Below the pieces are notes generated by a model. That model was not told the DNA's origin. It worked only from the letters and a program-made list of their open reading frames with translations, and made no database searches. From an uncultured Bacteroidota bacterium (GTDB lineage: Bacteria > Bacteroidota > Bacteroidia > Chitinophagales > Chitinophagaceae): DNA of 64,000 bases. The first letter of the stretch is position 1, and every line of letters begins with the position of its first letter. A program made the translations under genes and the position numbers. The stretch lies in assembly GCA_903819975.1 (NCBI GenBank), contig CAIJFI010000004.1, forward strand, positions 186,001 to 250,000, written 5' to 3'. Positions 35,894 through 43,503 of the stretch are shown piece after piece.

Positions 35894-36828
35894 TGGCTGA
35901 ATTATCCTTACATAAACAATCCATGAAGCTTATGGGTAACCACTTTGAAATCACAGTGGTAGCCGATGATGAAGCTTGGGCTAATGAAAGGATAAAGATT
36001 GGTGTTGAAGAAATTAAACGCATCGAAAAATTATTAACTACCTATGCCGAGGATAGTGAAACAAATTTAATAAATGAGAATGCAGGCATTATGCCTGTTA
36101 AAGTTTCGAGTGAAATTATTTTATTAATAGAAAGGTCGTTAAGAATTTCGTCAGTTACACAGGGAGCATTTGATATAAGTTATGGATCGGTTGATAAGTC
36201 GTTGTGGAACTTTGATACCACAATGAAAACTTTACCAAGTAGAGATATAGCAAAGCAAAGTGTTAGGTTAATAAATTATAAAAATATAATTATTGATAAA
36301 GAGGCATCTACTGTTTTCTTAAAAGAAAAAGGAATGCGCATTGGTTTTGGTGGAATTGGAAAAGGATATGCTGCAGAGCAGGCAAAAAATATTATGCGTA
36401 ATGCAGGTGTAGAAAGCGGTGTTGTAAATGCATCTGGGGATTTAACAACCTGGGGTACTATGCCAAATGGAGAAAAGTGGACCATAGGGATCGTACATCC
36501 AGAAATGGCAGACAAGGTGTTTTCTTATATGAATGTAAGTGGATTATCGGTTGCAACTTCTGGGAATTATGAAAAGTTTATTATGATTGATGGCGTGAAA
36601 TACTCACATACTATTAATCCAAAAACTGGACTACCAGTAACAGGAATTAAGAGTGTAACCATAGTTTCAACCAACGCGGAAGTTGCAGACGCAATGGCAA
36701 CGCCAGTTATGATAATGGGGATTGAGGCGGGCTTGGACATGATTAATCAAATTAAAGATATAGAAGCAATTGTTATTGACGACAACAATACTTTATATGC
36801 AACAAAAAATATTAAGTTGACTAAATAA
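35893..36828 (+). CDS. apbE: FAD:protein FMN transferase
   Basis: Transfers FMN from FAD to Ser/Thr of periplasmic proteins. Motifs are LLTTYAEDSETNLINENAG (N-terminal), YGSVDKSLWNFD, RIGFGGIGKGYAAEQA (FAD-binding glycine region), GVVNASGDL, SGNYEKF and SHTINPKTGLPV. The C-terminal Mg2+-binding block VSTNAEVADAMAT is also present. I see no convincing N-terminal signal peptide or lipobox (MAELSLHKQSMKLMGNHFEIT), which is odd because its likely targets are exported; the protein may be cytosolic, or the true start may be missed. Length (311) is typical. The gene overlaps the thioredoxin gene by one base and precedes DUF4266 by nine. Confidence 0.92.
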   Translation: MAELSLHKQSMKLMGNHFEITVVADDEAWANERIKIGVEEIKRIEKLLTTYAEDSETNLINENAGIMPVKVSSEIILLIERSLRISSVTQGAFDISYGSVDKSLWNFDTTMKTLPSRDIAKQSVRLINYKNIIIDKEASTVFLKEKGMRIGFGGIGKGYAAEQAKNIMRNAGVESGVVNASGDLTTWGTMPNGEKWTIGIVHPEMADKVFSYMNVSGLSVATSGNYEKFIMIDGVKYSHTINPKTGLPVTGIKSVTIVSTNAEVADAMATPVMIMGIEAGLDMINQIKDIEAIVIDDNNTLYATKNIKLTK

Positions 36829-36837
36829 CATCAAATT

Positions 36838-37062
36838 ATGACTAATAAAAAAGTACTCACTTTGTTTTCTATCCTGTCTATTTTAGTTTTTGCAAGCGCT
36901 TGTGAGACTGTAAAAGAATATCAGAAAAATAGACTTAATGATGCCGAGATGGCATTGTCTTCAAGAAGGGTTGAGAAAAATGAAATGAACTTCCAGTCAT
37001 ACAAGGAAGGCGCATCGGGAGCTAATGGCGGAAAGACTGGCGGCGGCTGTGGTTGTAATTAA
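36838..37062 (+). CDS. DUF4266 small lipoprotein with C-terminal GGGCGCN
   Basis: A 74-residue lipoprotein. The hydrophobic segment 6-21 ends in a lipobox (ASAC, C22). The mature part is highly charged (KEYQKNRLNDAEMALSSRRVEK) and then turns glycine-rich, ending KTGGGCGCN with C71 and C73. The stretch EGASGANGG (57-65) resembles the D-x-x-S/T-G-A-T/S motif where ApbE attaches FMN, with S60 in the acceptor position; the final N instead of T/S is a mismatch. The neighbouring apbE gene makes this a candidate flavinylated or metal-binding carrier (inference). The family DUF4266 is uncharacterised as far as I know. Short but clearly real: lipobox, conserved tail, operon position. Confidence 0.85.
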   Translation: MTNKKVLTLFSILSILVFASACETVKEYQKNRLNDAEMALSSRRVEKNEMNFQSYKEGASGANGGKTGGGCGCN

Positions 37063-37088
37063 ATTGATTAATGTATTATAAGAAATAA

Positions 37089-38432
37089 ATGAAAAAATTA
37101 TCACTGACTTTAATTGGCTTGTATTTGTTGTTTTTACATGGCTATTCACAAATTACTCAGCATTATCAAGATATTTTTCAGTCCAAGCCTTTAAAGCTGG
37201 AAGAAATAAATTTGGTTACAAGTTATTATACTCAAAACGGAACGCACTCTGCAGTAACAGGCGGAGGTACTGCAATTTTAGGAACAGGTTTTAATGCAAT
37301 TACTTTGCCAGGATCAGAGCAGTTAAACGACTTCTCTAATATGTTGGAATTAAAATTTGTTGGTTATGGTGAAACAGGAAACAGACATACTATATTAGCG
37401 GGGCTTGGAATTGATCATCATACCGCTGCATCTCAAAAATATATCTCACCAACTGGTGCATCAAAACCTGAAGGCACAAGAGTGTATCCATCCATAAATT
37501 GGACTGTAGAAAATTTAGAAAAGGGCACAGAAGTTGGAGTGGGTACTTACTATTCACACGAATACAATTATTCTTCATTTGCACTTGACGGACATGTTGG
37601 ATATAAAAATAAAACAGGTGGTGAGTTTGGCGCAAAAGTTTCTGCTTACTTCGATCAAGTTTCAATGATTTATCCTACGGACGACTCTACAAAATATAAA
37701 ACTGGAACTAATGACATTACAACGCCATTGGATCAGTTAGTTATTAAAACAAATGCAAGTAGATCTAGTGGAGGAGGTGTTGCTTATTATGGAGCAACAT
37801 CACAAGAATCTTCTATACCTACAGCGTCTAGAAACACTTACACTGCTTCGCTATCATTTTCACAGGTTGTAAATAAGAGTGTACAATTAGCGATATTATT
37901 TGACGCGGTTAAACAAGACGGTTACTTAGGCCTGCCATTTCACAGGGTTGTATTTGCTAATCATCTTGAAAGAATTGAAAGACTTCCCTCTTCGAGAACG
38001 AAAATTCCAATTGGTTTAAGATTAAATTATTTTATTGGAGATAATGTAATTGTTAGATCTTACTATAGATATTATACGGACGATTGGGGACTAACAGCAC
38101 ACACGGCAAGTATTGAAATTCCATATAAGATAACTCCATTTTTTTCGGTCTCTCCTTTTTATAGATACTATTCCCAATCGGCAACAAAATATTTTGCTCC
38201 TTTATATCAACATCAAGTTGACGCAGTTGGTAATCCAAAGGAAACTTATTTTACAAGCAATTACGCATCATCTGCTTTTAGTAGTAATTATGTAGGTATT
38301 GGTGTGAGATCTGCCCCTCCAGGTGGATTTAAGAATTCATACTTGGCTTCATTAGAGGTTAGATATGGCCACTATGTTCAAACAACCGATTTAAATTCTA
38401 ATGTGATTTCTTTACACTTCTCTTTTAAATAA
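37089..38432 (+). CDS. DUF3570 outer-membrane beta-barrel protein
   Basis: Residues 1-20 are a signal peptide (LHGYSQ). The remaining 427 residues alternate polar and aromatic positions with barrel strands (NVIVRSYYRYYTDDWGL, YKITPFFSVSPFYRYYSQ) and end VISLHFSFK. The family hallmark AGLGIDHHTAAS lies near residues 104-115, and SPTGASKPEGTRV near 120-132 includes a TGAS string that also fits the ApbE acceptor core. It is the last gene of the thioredoxin/ApbE/DUF4266 cluster. I infer an outer-membrane partner that could route electrons, metal or flavin across the outer membrane. Function is undescribed as far as I know. Its 3' end overlaps the convergent TauE/SafE gene by 8 bases. Confidence 0.87.
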   Translation: MKKLSLTLIGLYLLFLHGYSQITQHYQDIFQSKPLKLEEINLVTSYYTQNGTHSAVTGGGTAILGTGFNAITLPGSEQLNDFSNMLELKFVGYGETGNRHTILAGLGIDHHTAASQKYISPTGASKPEGTRVYPSINWTVENLEKGTEVGVGTYYSHEYNYSSFALDGHVGYKNKTGGEFGAKVSAYFDQVSMIYPTDDSTKYKTGTNDITTPLDQLVIKTNASRSSGGGVAYYGATSQESSIPTASRNTYTASLSFSQVVNKSVQLAILFDAVKQDGYLGLPFHRVVFANHLERIERLPSSRTKIPIGLRLNYFIGDNVIVRSYYRYYTDDWGLTAHTASIEIPYKITPFFSVSPFYRYYSQSATKYFAPLYQHQVDAVGNPKETYFTSNYASSAFSSNYVGIGVRSAPPGGFKNSYLASLEVRYGHYVQTTDLNSNVISLHFSFK

Positions 38433-39213
38433 AAAATTGTTCAAACAATATCACTATTGACATAGATAGTACAAACCAGCCAAAGCCTTTTTTAAGCTTT
38501 GCTCCGTCCAATGTCTTATTTAAATAGTTGCCTGTTATAATTCCAAGTGTTGCTAATACAACGATGGATAAAAGGAATTTCCAGTCCACTGTAACATGTA
38601 TTAAATCTCCTCCAAAACCAACAAGAGATTTAATAGTGATAATAAATAAAGAGGATGCAATTGCTTTTTTCATCGGCAACTTGCCCAAGATAACAAGTGC
38701 AGGGATAATTAAAAATCCACCACCTGCTCCAACAATCCCCGTTACAACACCTTCTGCAAGTCCCACAATCATAAGGGTGATTCCGTAAACAGGTTTTTGT
38801 CCTTCTACCTCTTTATTTTGTTTACCTAAAATCATTGACAAGGCAGATGCTAGCATTAATGTTGCAAAAAACAACATAATAAAATTGCTTTTACTAATAA
38901 GGGTATGTGGTAGAATATAAAAACTAGGAGGAATAGCGTGCAATATAAATTTACGTGCTAAAAAAACACCCAGTATGGAGGGTGCTCCAAATATCAAAAT
39001 CACTTTTAAGTCTAATAATTTTTGTCTTAAACGGGATATTACCCCAGCAATACTACTTACTCCAACAATACACAATGAATAAGTGGTTGCTAATAAAGGG
39101 TCTACATGAAATAAGTATACCAATACTGGCACTGTCAAAATTGATCCACCGCTTCCAATTAAGCCTAATGAAATTCCGATTAAAACAGAAGCCAAATATC
39201 CCAACCACTCCAT
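38425..39213 (-). CDS. TauE/SafE (TSUP) family sulfur-anion exporter
   Basis: Inner-membrane protein of about eight helices in two repeats. The hallmarks are GLIGSGGSILTVPVLVYLF in the first half and GIVGAGGGFLIIPALVIL in the second; both glycine-rich motifs are typical of sulfite exporter TauE/SafE. Length (262) is normal. It exports sulfite, thiosulfate or an organosulfonate. It is divergently transcribed from the persulfide dioxygenase-rhodanese gene, which releases sulfite, so it probably removes that product. The 150-base gap between the two starts holds a CRP/FNR-like box that could control both. Confidence 0.9.
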   Translation of the reverse strand: MEWLGYLASVLIGISLGLIGSGGSILTVPVLVYLFHVDPLLATTYSLCIVGVSSIAGVISRLRQKLLDLKVILIFGAPSILGVFLARKFILHAIPPSFYILPHTLISKSNFIMLFFATLMLASALSMILGKQNKEVEGQKPVYGITLMIVGLAEGVVTGIVGAGGGFLIIPALVILGKLPMKKAIASSLFIITIKSLVGFGGDLIHVTVDWKFLLSIVVLATLGIITGNYLNKTLDGAKLKKGFGWFVLSMSIVILFEQFFI

Positions 39214-39259
39214 AGCGTAATTATTTATGCAAACATCGTGTTAATGCTTTACAATTTAT

Positions 39260-39273
39260 GTACTATTTGTCAC
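39260..39273. promoter_or_regulatory. Second, degenerate CRP/FNR-like site
   Basis: GTAC-TATTTG-TCAC: the right half matches the CRP half-site and the spacer is 6 bases, but the left half is GTAC instead of GTGA. It lies 37 bases from the better box and nearer the TauE/SafE gene. Confidence 0.35.
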
Positions 39274-39295
39274 TTAATTTTTATTTTTGAACCAA

Positions 39296-39311
39296 AGTGA
39301 TTTTTGTCACT
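39296..39311. promoter_or_regulatory. CRP/FNR-family-like operator AGTGA-N6-TCACT
   Basis: AGTGA (39296-39300) and TCACT (39307-39311) form a perfect inverted repeat with a 6-base spacer, the core of CRP/FNR-type operators (GTGA-N6-TCAC). It lies in the divergent promoter region of the TauE/SafE and persulfide dioxygenase genes, 53 bases before the latter ATG. Confidence 0.6.
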
Positions 39312-39363
39312 AGAAAAGCTAATTTTATATTAGAACTTGTGTAAGGAAATAAAAATTATTATT

Positions 39364-40788
39364 ATGAAAGTTGAACAAATATATACTGGCTGTCTAGCAC
39401 AAGGTGCATACTATATTATGAGTGATGGCGAGGTGGCAATAATAGATCCATTAAGAGAAGTAGATGCTTATATTCAGAGAGCCTTGGTAGATAAGGCTAA
39501 AATAAAATATGTATTAGAAACTCATTTTCATGCCGATTTTGTTTCAGGTCATTTGGACCTTGCAAAAAAGACGGGCGCTAAAATTGTGTATGGTCCAACT
39601 GCAGTTCCTTCCTTTGATTTTTATCCAGCAAAAGATGGAGAAATAATTGCATTAGGAAAAGTGAAAATTAAAGTAATACATACTCCGGGTCATACCATGG
39701 AAAGCACTTGTTATTTATTAATTGACGAGTCCGGCAAAGAAGTGGCTTTATTTAGCGGAGATACTTTATTTATTGGCGATGTGGGTAGACCGGATTTAGC
39801 ACAAAAAGTAAAAGCGGAATTAACACAGGATATTTTAGCAGCACATTTATATGATTCCTTGCGCAATAAAATTATGACATTGGCAGATGATGTTGTCATA
39901 TACCCTGCACATGGCGCTGGCAGTGCTTGTGGCAAAAAAATGAGTAAAGAAACGCAGGATACATTGGGTCATCAAAAAGCCACGAATTATGCTTTAGCCC
40001 CAAATATGACAAAGCCTGAATTTATTGAAGCAGTATTAGATGGATTGGTTGCACCTCCTGGATATTTTCCATTAAATGTGATGATGAATATTCAAGGTTA
40101 TGATAGTATTGACGATGTATTAGCAAGAGGTCAACATGCATTTACCCCAGACGCATTTGAAGTGGCTGCAAACGAAACAAGCGCTTTGATATTAGATACC
40201 CGAGCTGCGCAAGATTTTGCAAATGGTTTTATTCCTAATGCAATTAATATTGGCATAGATGGAAATTTTGCTCCCTGGGTAGGCGCTATGATTCCAGATA
40301 TTAAACAAGAAATATTATTGGTTACCGACGAAGGTCGTGAGTTGGAAGTAATTACAAGACTTGCTAGAGTTGGTTATGATTATACCATTGGGTTTTTACA
40401 AGGGGGATTTAAGGCATGGCAAGATGCAGGCAAGGAAGTTGATAAAATTAAGTCTATAGATGCATTAGAATTAGCCGATCAAAAAACCAAAGACAATGCT
40501 ACGTTAATTTTAGATGTACGTAAAGCCTCTGAATATAAGAGCGAGCATATCAAAGGAGCTATTAATGCGCCGTTGGACTTTATAAATGATAGTATGTCAA
40601 TGATAGATAAGGATAAAACCTATTTTGTTCATTGTGCAGGTGGATACCGATCCATGATTTTCATATCCATTTTAAAGGCTAGAGGCTTTGATCACTTAAT
40701 TGATGTTAAGGGAGGCTTTAAAGAAATTAAGGATTCAAGCAAATTTAATATTACAGAATACAAGGTCCCAACTACTCTTTTGTTGTAA
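39364..40788 (+). CDS. Persulfide dioxygenase-like metallo-beta-lactamase fused to two rhodanese domains
   Basis: Oxidises glutathione or similar persulfides to sulfite and transfers sulfane sulfur, by family. I start at the ATG 39364 (MKVEQIYTG); a TTG at 39337 would add nine residues of poor quality. The metallo-beta-lactamase domain (1-240) carries THFHADFVSGH (H54, H56, D58), H110, D133 and H183. The position after D58 is Phe, not the second-metal His, which fits the single-iron site of dioxygenases. Rhodanese 1 (about 262-360) has TDEGRE where the catalytic Cys loop should be, so it is inactive. Rhodanese 2 (about 370-470) has VHCAGGYRS with C423/C424 active. The neighbour is a sulfite exporter. 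Confidence 0.91.
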   Translation: MKVEQIYTGCLAQGAYYIMSDGEVAIIDPLREVDAYIQRALVDKAKIKYVLETHFHADFVSGHLDLAKKTGAKIVYGPTAVPSFDFYPAKDGEIIALGKVKIKVIHTPGHTMESTCYLLIDESGKEVALFSGDTLFIGDVGRPDLAQKVKAELTQDILAAHLYDSLRNKIMTLADDVVIYPAHGAGSACGKKMSKETQDTLGHQKATNYALAPNMTKPEFIEAVLDGLVAPPGYFPLNVMMNIQGYDSIDDVLARGQHAFTPDAFEVAANETSALILDTRAAQDFANGFIPNAINIGIDGNFAPWVGAMIPDIKQEILLVTDEGRELEVITRLARVGYDYTIGFLQGGFKAWQDAGKEVDKIKSIDALELADQKTKDNATLILDVRKASEYKSEHIKGAINAPLDFINDSMSMIDKDKTYFVHCAGGYRSMIFISILKARGFDHLIDVKGGFKEIKDSSKFNITEYKVPTTLLL

Positions 40789-40826
40789 TGATTTACTAGA
40801 CAAAATTTTTTGTTGAGATAAAAATA

Positions 40827-40858
40827 AAATGCCAGTTCAAATTTGAATTGGCATTTTT
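40827..40858 (+). terminator. Intrinsic terminator after the persulfide dioxygenase gene
   Basis: AAATGCCAGTTCAAA (40827-40841) pairs with TTTGAATTGGCATTT (40842-40856) with one G-T, then T-rich. It closes the gene about 40 bases after its stop. Confidence 0.85.
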
Positions 40859-40897
40859 GTAAATAATGAATTAACTTAATACTCATAAATTTTTTAA

Positions 40898-43327
40898 ATG
40901 AGACCAATATTAATGTTCATTTGTTTTGCTTCATCCATTTTCTCCCAATCAAATTTACTTGCTCAAGGTAAAAGTTCATTGCATGTAAATGGCATAAAAA
41001 ATAAAGTAGAGGTCATTAGGGATAAATGGGGTGTGAATCATATTTATGCAAAAAACGAACATGATTTATTTTTTGCACAAGGTTATTATGCAGCAAAAGA
41101 TAGATTATTTCAATTTGAGGTTTGGCGTAGACAAGCAACCGGAACTGTAGCAGAAATTTTAGGTGAACGAGAATTAAAAAGAGATATTGGAACAAGGCTT
41201 TTTAAATTTAGAGGCGACCTAAACAAAGAATTAAATCACTATCATCCACATGGCGCGGCTATTATTAAAGCTTATGTGGATGGTGTTAATACTTATATCC
41301 AAGAGATTAATGCAAACCCTTCTGAATTACCAATAGAGTTTAAATTATTAAAAATAAAACCACAAAAGTGGACTCCGGATGTTGTTATATCAAGGCATCA
41401 GGGATTATTAGGCAATAGCACGCAGGAATTGAATATTGGAAGAGCTGTTGCTAAAGTGGGAGATAAAAAAGTAAAAGAAGTGATGTGGTTTCATCCAAAA
41501 GATCCAAATATAAAATTAGATAGTACTATTGACGGGAAGTTGTTGAATGATGACATTTTAGAATTATACAATGCTTATAGAACCGAAGTCGAATTTTCTA
41601 AGAATGATTTGGCAGAACAAGATGAAGATGATGTAATGGCTTTGCCTATTTTAAATAAACGAAAAATATTAGAACCTTATTTAACTGATCAAGAAACCGA
41701 AGGAAGTAATAATTGGATTATTAGTGGCAGCAAAACAGCAAGTGGGTTTCCAATGCTGGCAAACGATCCGCATCGTAAAGTTGCGCTGCCTTCACTAAGA
41801 TACATTGTGCATTTGGTGGCGCCAGGTTGGAATGTTATAGGAGGAGGAGAACCAACCATACCAGGTGTTTCCATTGGACATAATGAATATGGTGCATGGG
41901 GTTTAACCATTTATGAAACAGATGGAGAAGATATTTTTGTATATGATTTAAATCCAAAAAATCATCAACAATATTGGTATAAAGGAGCATGGAAAAATTT
42001 TGAAAACATCAATGAATCTATTGCTGTAAAAAATGGATCAAATAAATTAGTTCAATTACAATATGCTATTCACGGACCAGTAATGCATATAGATAGCCTT
42101 CACCATAAAGCCTATGCAATGAAATGTGCATGGATGGAACCAGGTGGAGCGCCCTACTTAGCATCATTAAGAATTGATCAAGTAAAAGATTGGGAAAATT
42201 TTAGAGAAGCTTGTAATTATAGTCATATACCAGGAGAGAATATGATATGGGCAGATAAAAAAGGAAACATCGGATGGCAAGCAGTGGGCATTGTTCCAAT
42301 AAGAAAAAATTTTAGCGGCTATGTGCCTGTGCCTGGAGATGGAAGGTATGAGTGGAGCGGTTATTTACCTATTAAAGAAAGACCACATTTATTAAATCCA
42401 AGTAAAGGATTTTTTGCAACTGCAAATAACAACGTAACGCCAAATGACTATTCTCATTGGGATGCAGTAGGTTACACTTGGGCCGATCCATTTAGATCAG
42501 AAAGAATTAATTCGGTGTTAAATGCAAAAAATAGCATCACTATAAAAGACATGGCAGCATTACAAACCGATTATTATTCTGTTCCTGCAAGCATACTAGT
42601 ACCCTATGCAATTAATTGGAATTTTGAATCTACTATTAAGACTACAATGTCAAAATCAATTTTAGCAAAATGGGATTATGTATTAAATAAAGAAAGTATC
42701 GCTGCTGGTTTTTATGTGATGTGGGAAAAAGAAATTTTAAACGAAGCAAATAAATTATTTATACCAGATAGCATCAAAGGTTTATTGACCATGCAATTAA
42801 AAAAGGTAATTGAACACTTACAAAATCCATCTAATTATTTCCCTGCACCTGCAGTAGAAAACAGAAACTTGTTTTTAAGAAAATGTTTTGAACAAGCTTT
42901 TACAAAACTTACAAACAAGTTTAAGGATCAAACTCAGTTTGAGGATTTAAGACAATGGAAATATGGACAGATAGAATATAAGCACATTCAATTTGAGCAC
43001 CCTTTGTCTAAATGGACTGACTCGGCAACAAAAAAGCGATTGAATTTAGAATTCTACCCAAGATGTGGTAATGGATACACAGTGGCTTCCACTGGAAGTG
43101 CCGAAAACCAACAAAGTGGTGCAAGCTTTAGAGTTTTGATGGATACCAAGGATTGGGACCAAACTTTAATGATAAATACCCCAGGACAGTCCGGCGATCC
43201 TAAGAGTCCTTTCTATGGTAATTTGCTAAAGAAATGGGCCAATGATGAGTACTTTCCAGCTTATTTCTCAAGAAATTTAATATTAAAAGAGTCGGTTACT
43301 ATTCAATCCTTATATCCAAAAGAATGA
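40898..43327 (+). CDS. Penicillin acylase family amidase (Ntn hydrolase precursor), secreted
   Basis: Autoprocessing N-terminal-nucleophile hydrolase cleaving amides such as acyl-homoserine lactones, beta-lactam side chains or acyl-peptides. Residues 1-22 are a signal peptide (SNLLAQ). The alpha-subunit part is about 25-255, and a linker precedes S270 in EGSNNWIISGSKT, where cleavage exposes the catalytic Ser. The oxyanion/substrate block PTIPGVSIGHNEYGAWGLT and the late NTPGQSGDPKSPFY with its Asn/Arg network complete the family pattern. Length (809) is normal. It lies between the sulfur genes and a SusC/SusD pair, but terminators and gaps leave it as a separate unit. Substrate unknown. Confidence 0.9.
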   Translation: MRPILMFICFASSIFSQSNLLAQGKSSLHVNGIKNKVEVIRDKWGVNHIYAKNEHDLFFAQGYYAAKDRLFQFEVWRRQATGTVAEILGERELKRDIGTRLFKFRGDLNKELNHYHPHGAAIIKAYVDGVNTYIQEINANPSELPIEFKLLKIKPQKWTPDVVISRHQGLLGNSTQELNIGRAVAKVGDKKVKEVMWFHPKDPNIKLDSTIDGKLLNDDILELYNAYRTEVEFSKNDLAEQDEDDVMALPILNKRKILEPYLTDQETEGSNNWIISGSKTASGFPMLANDPHRKVALPSLRYIVHLVAPGWNVIGGGEPTIPGVSIGHNEYGAWGLTIYETDGEDIFVYDLNPKNHQQYWYKGAWKNFENINESIAVKNGSNKLVQLQYAIHGPVMHIDSLHHKAYAMKCAWMEPGGAPYLASLRIDQVKDWENFREACNYSHIPGENMIWADKKGNIGWQAVGIVPIRKNFSGYVPVPGDGRYEWSGYLPIKERPHLLNPSKGFFATANNNVTPNDYSHWDAVGYTWADPFRSERINSVLNAKNSITIKDMAALQTDYYSVPASILVPYAINWNFESTIKTTMSKSILAKWDYVLNKESIAAGFYVMWEKEILNEANKLFIPDSIKGLLTMQLKKVIEHLQNPSNYFPAPAVENRNLFLRKCFEQAFTKLTNKFKDQTQFEDLRQWKYGQIEYKHIQFEHPLSKWTDSATKKRLNLEFYPRCGNGYTVASTGSAENQQSGASFRVLMDTKDWDQTLMINTPGQSGDPKSPFYGNLLKKWANDEYFPAYFSRNLILKESVTIQSLYPKE

Positions 43328-43478
43328 TAAACAAGATTTTATACATATAAAATTATTTAATAATCAATTATACAATATATAAATCACTGATAATCAACAA
43401 TAAATAAGTCTTGCTTCACATTTTGAATAAATACTTAGAATAAACTTTAACATTTCATTAATATCTCCTAATAATTGT

Positions 43479-43486
43479 TAAATTCG
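43479..43486 (+). promoter_or_regulatory. Candidate -7 element (TAAATTCG) of the SusC/SusD operon
   Basis: TAAATTCG, one base off TAnnTTTG, 18 bases before the ATG. The same TTAAATTCGC string precedes the Oar-like receptor gene at 4607-4616. No clear -33 element. Confidence 0.35.
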
Positions 43487-43503
43487 CCTTCTAAATTTTT
43501 AAT

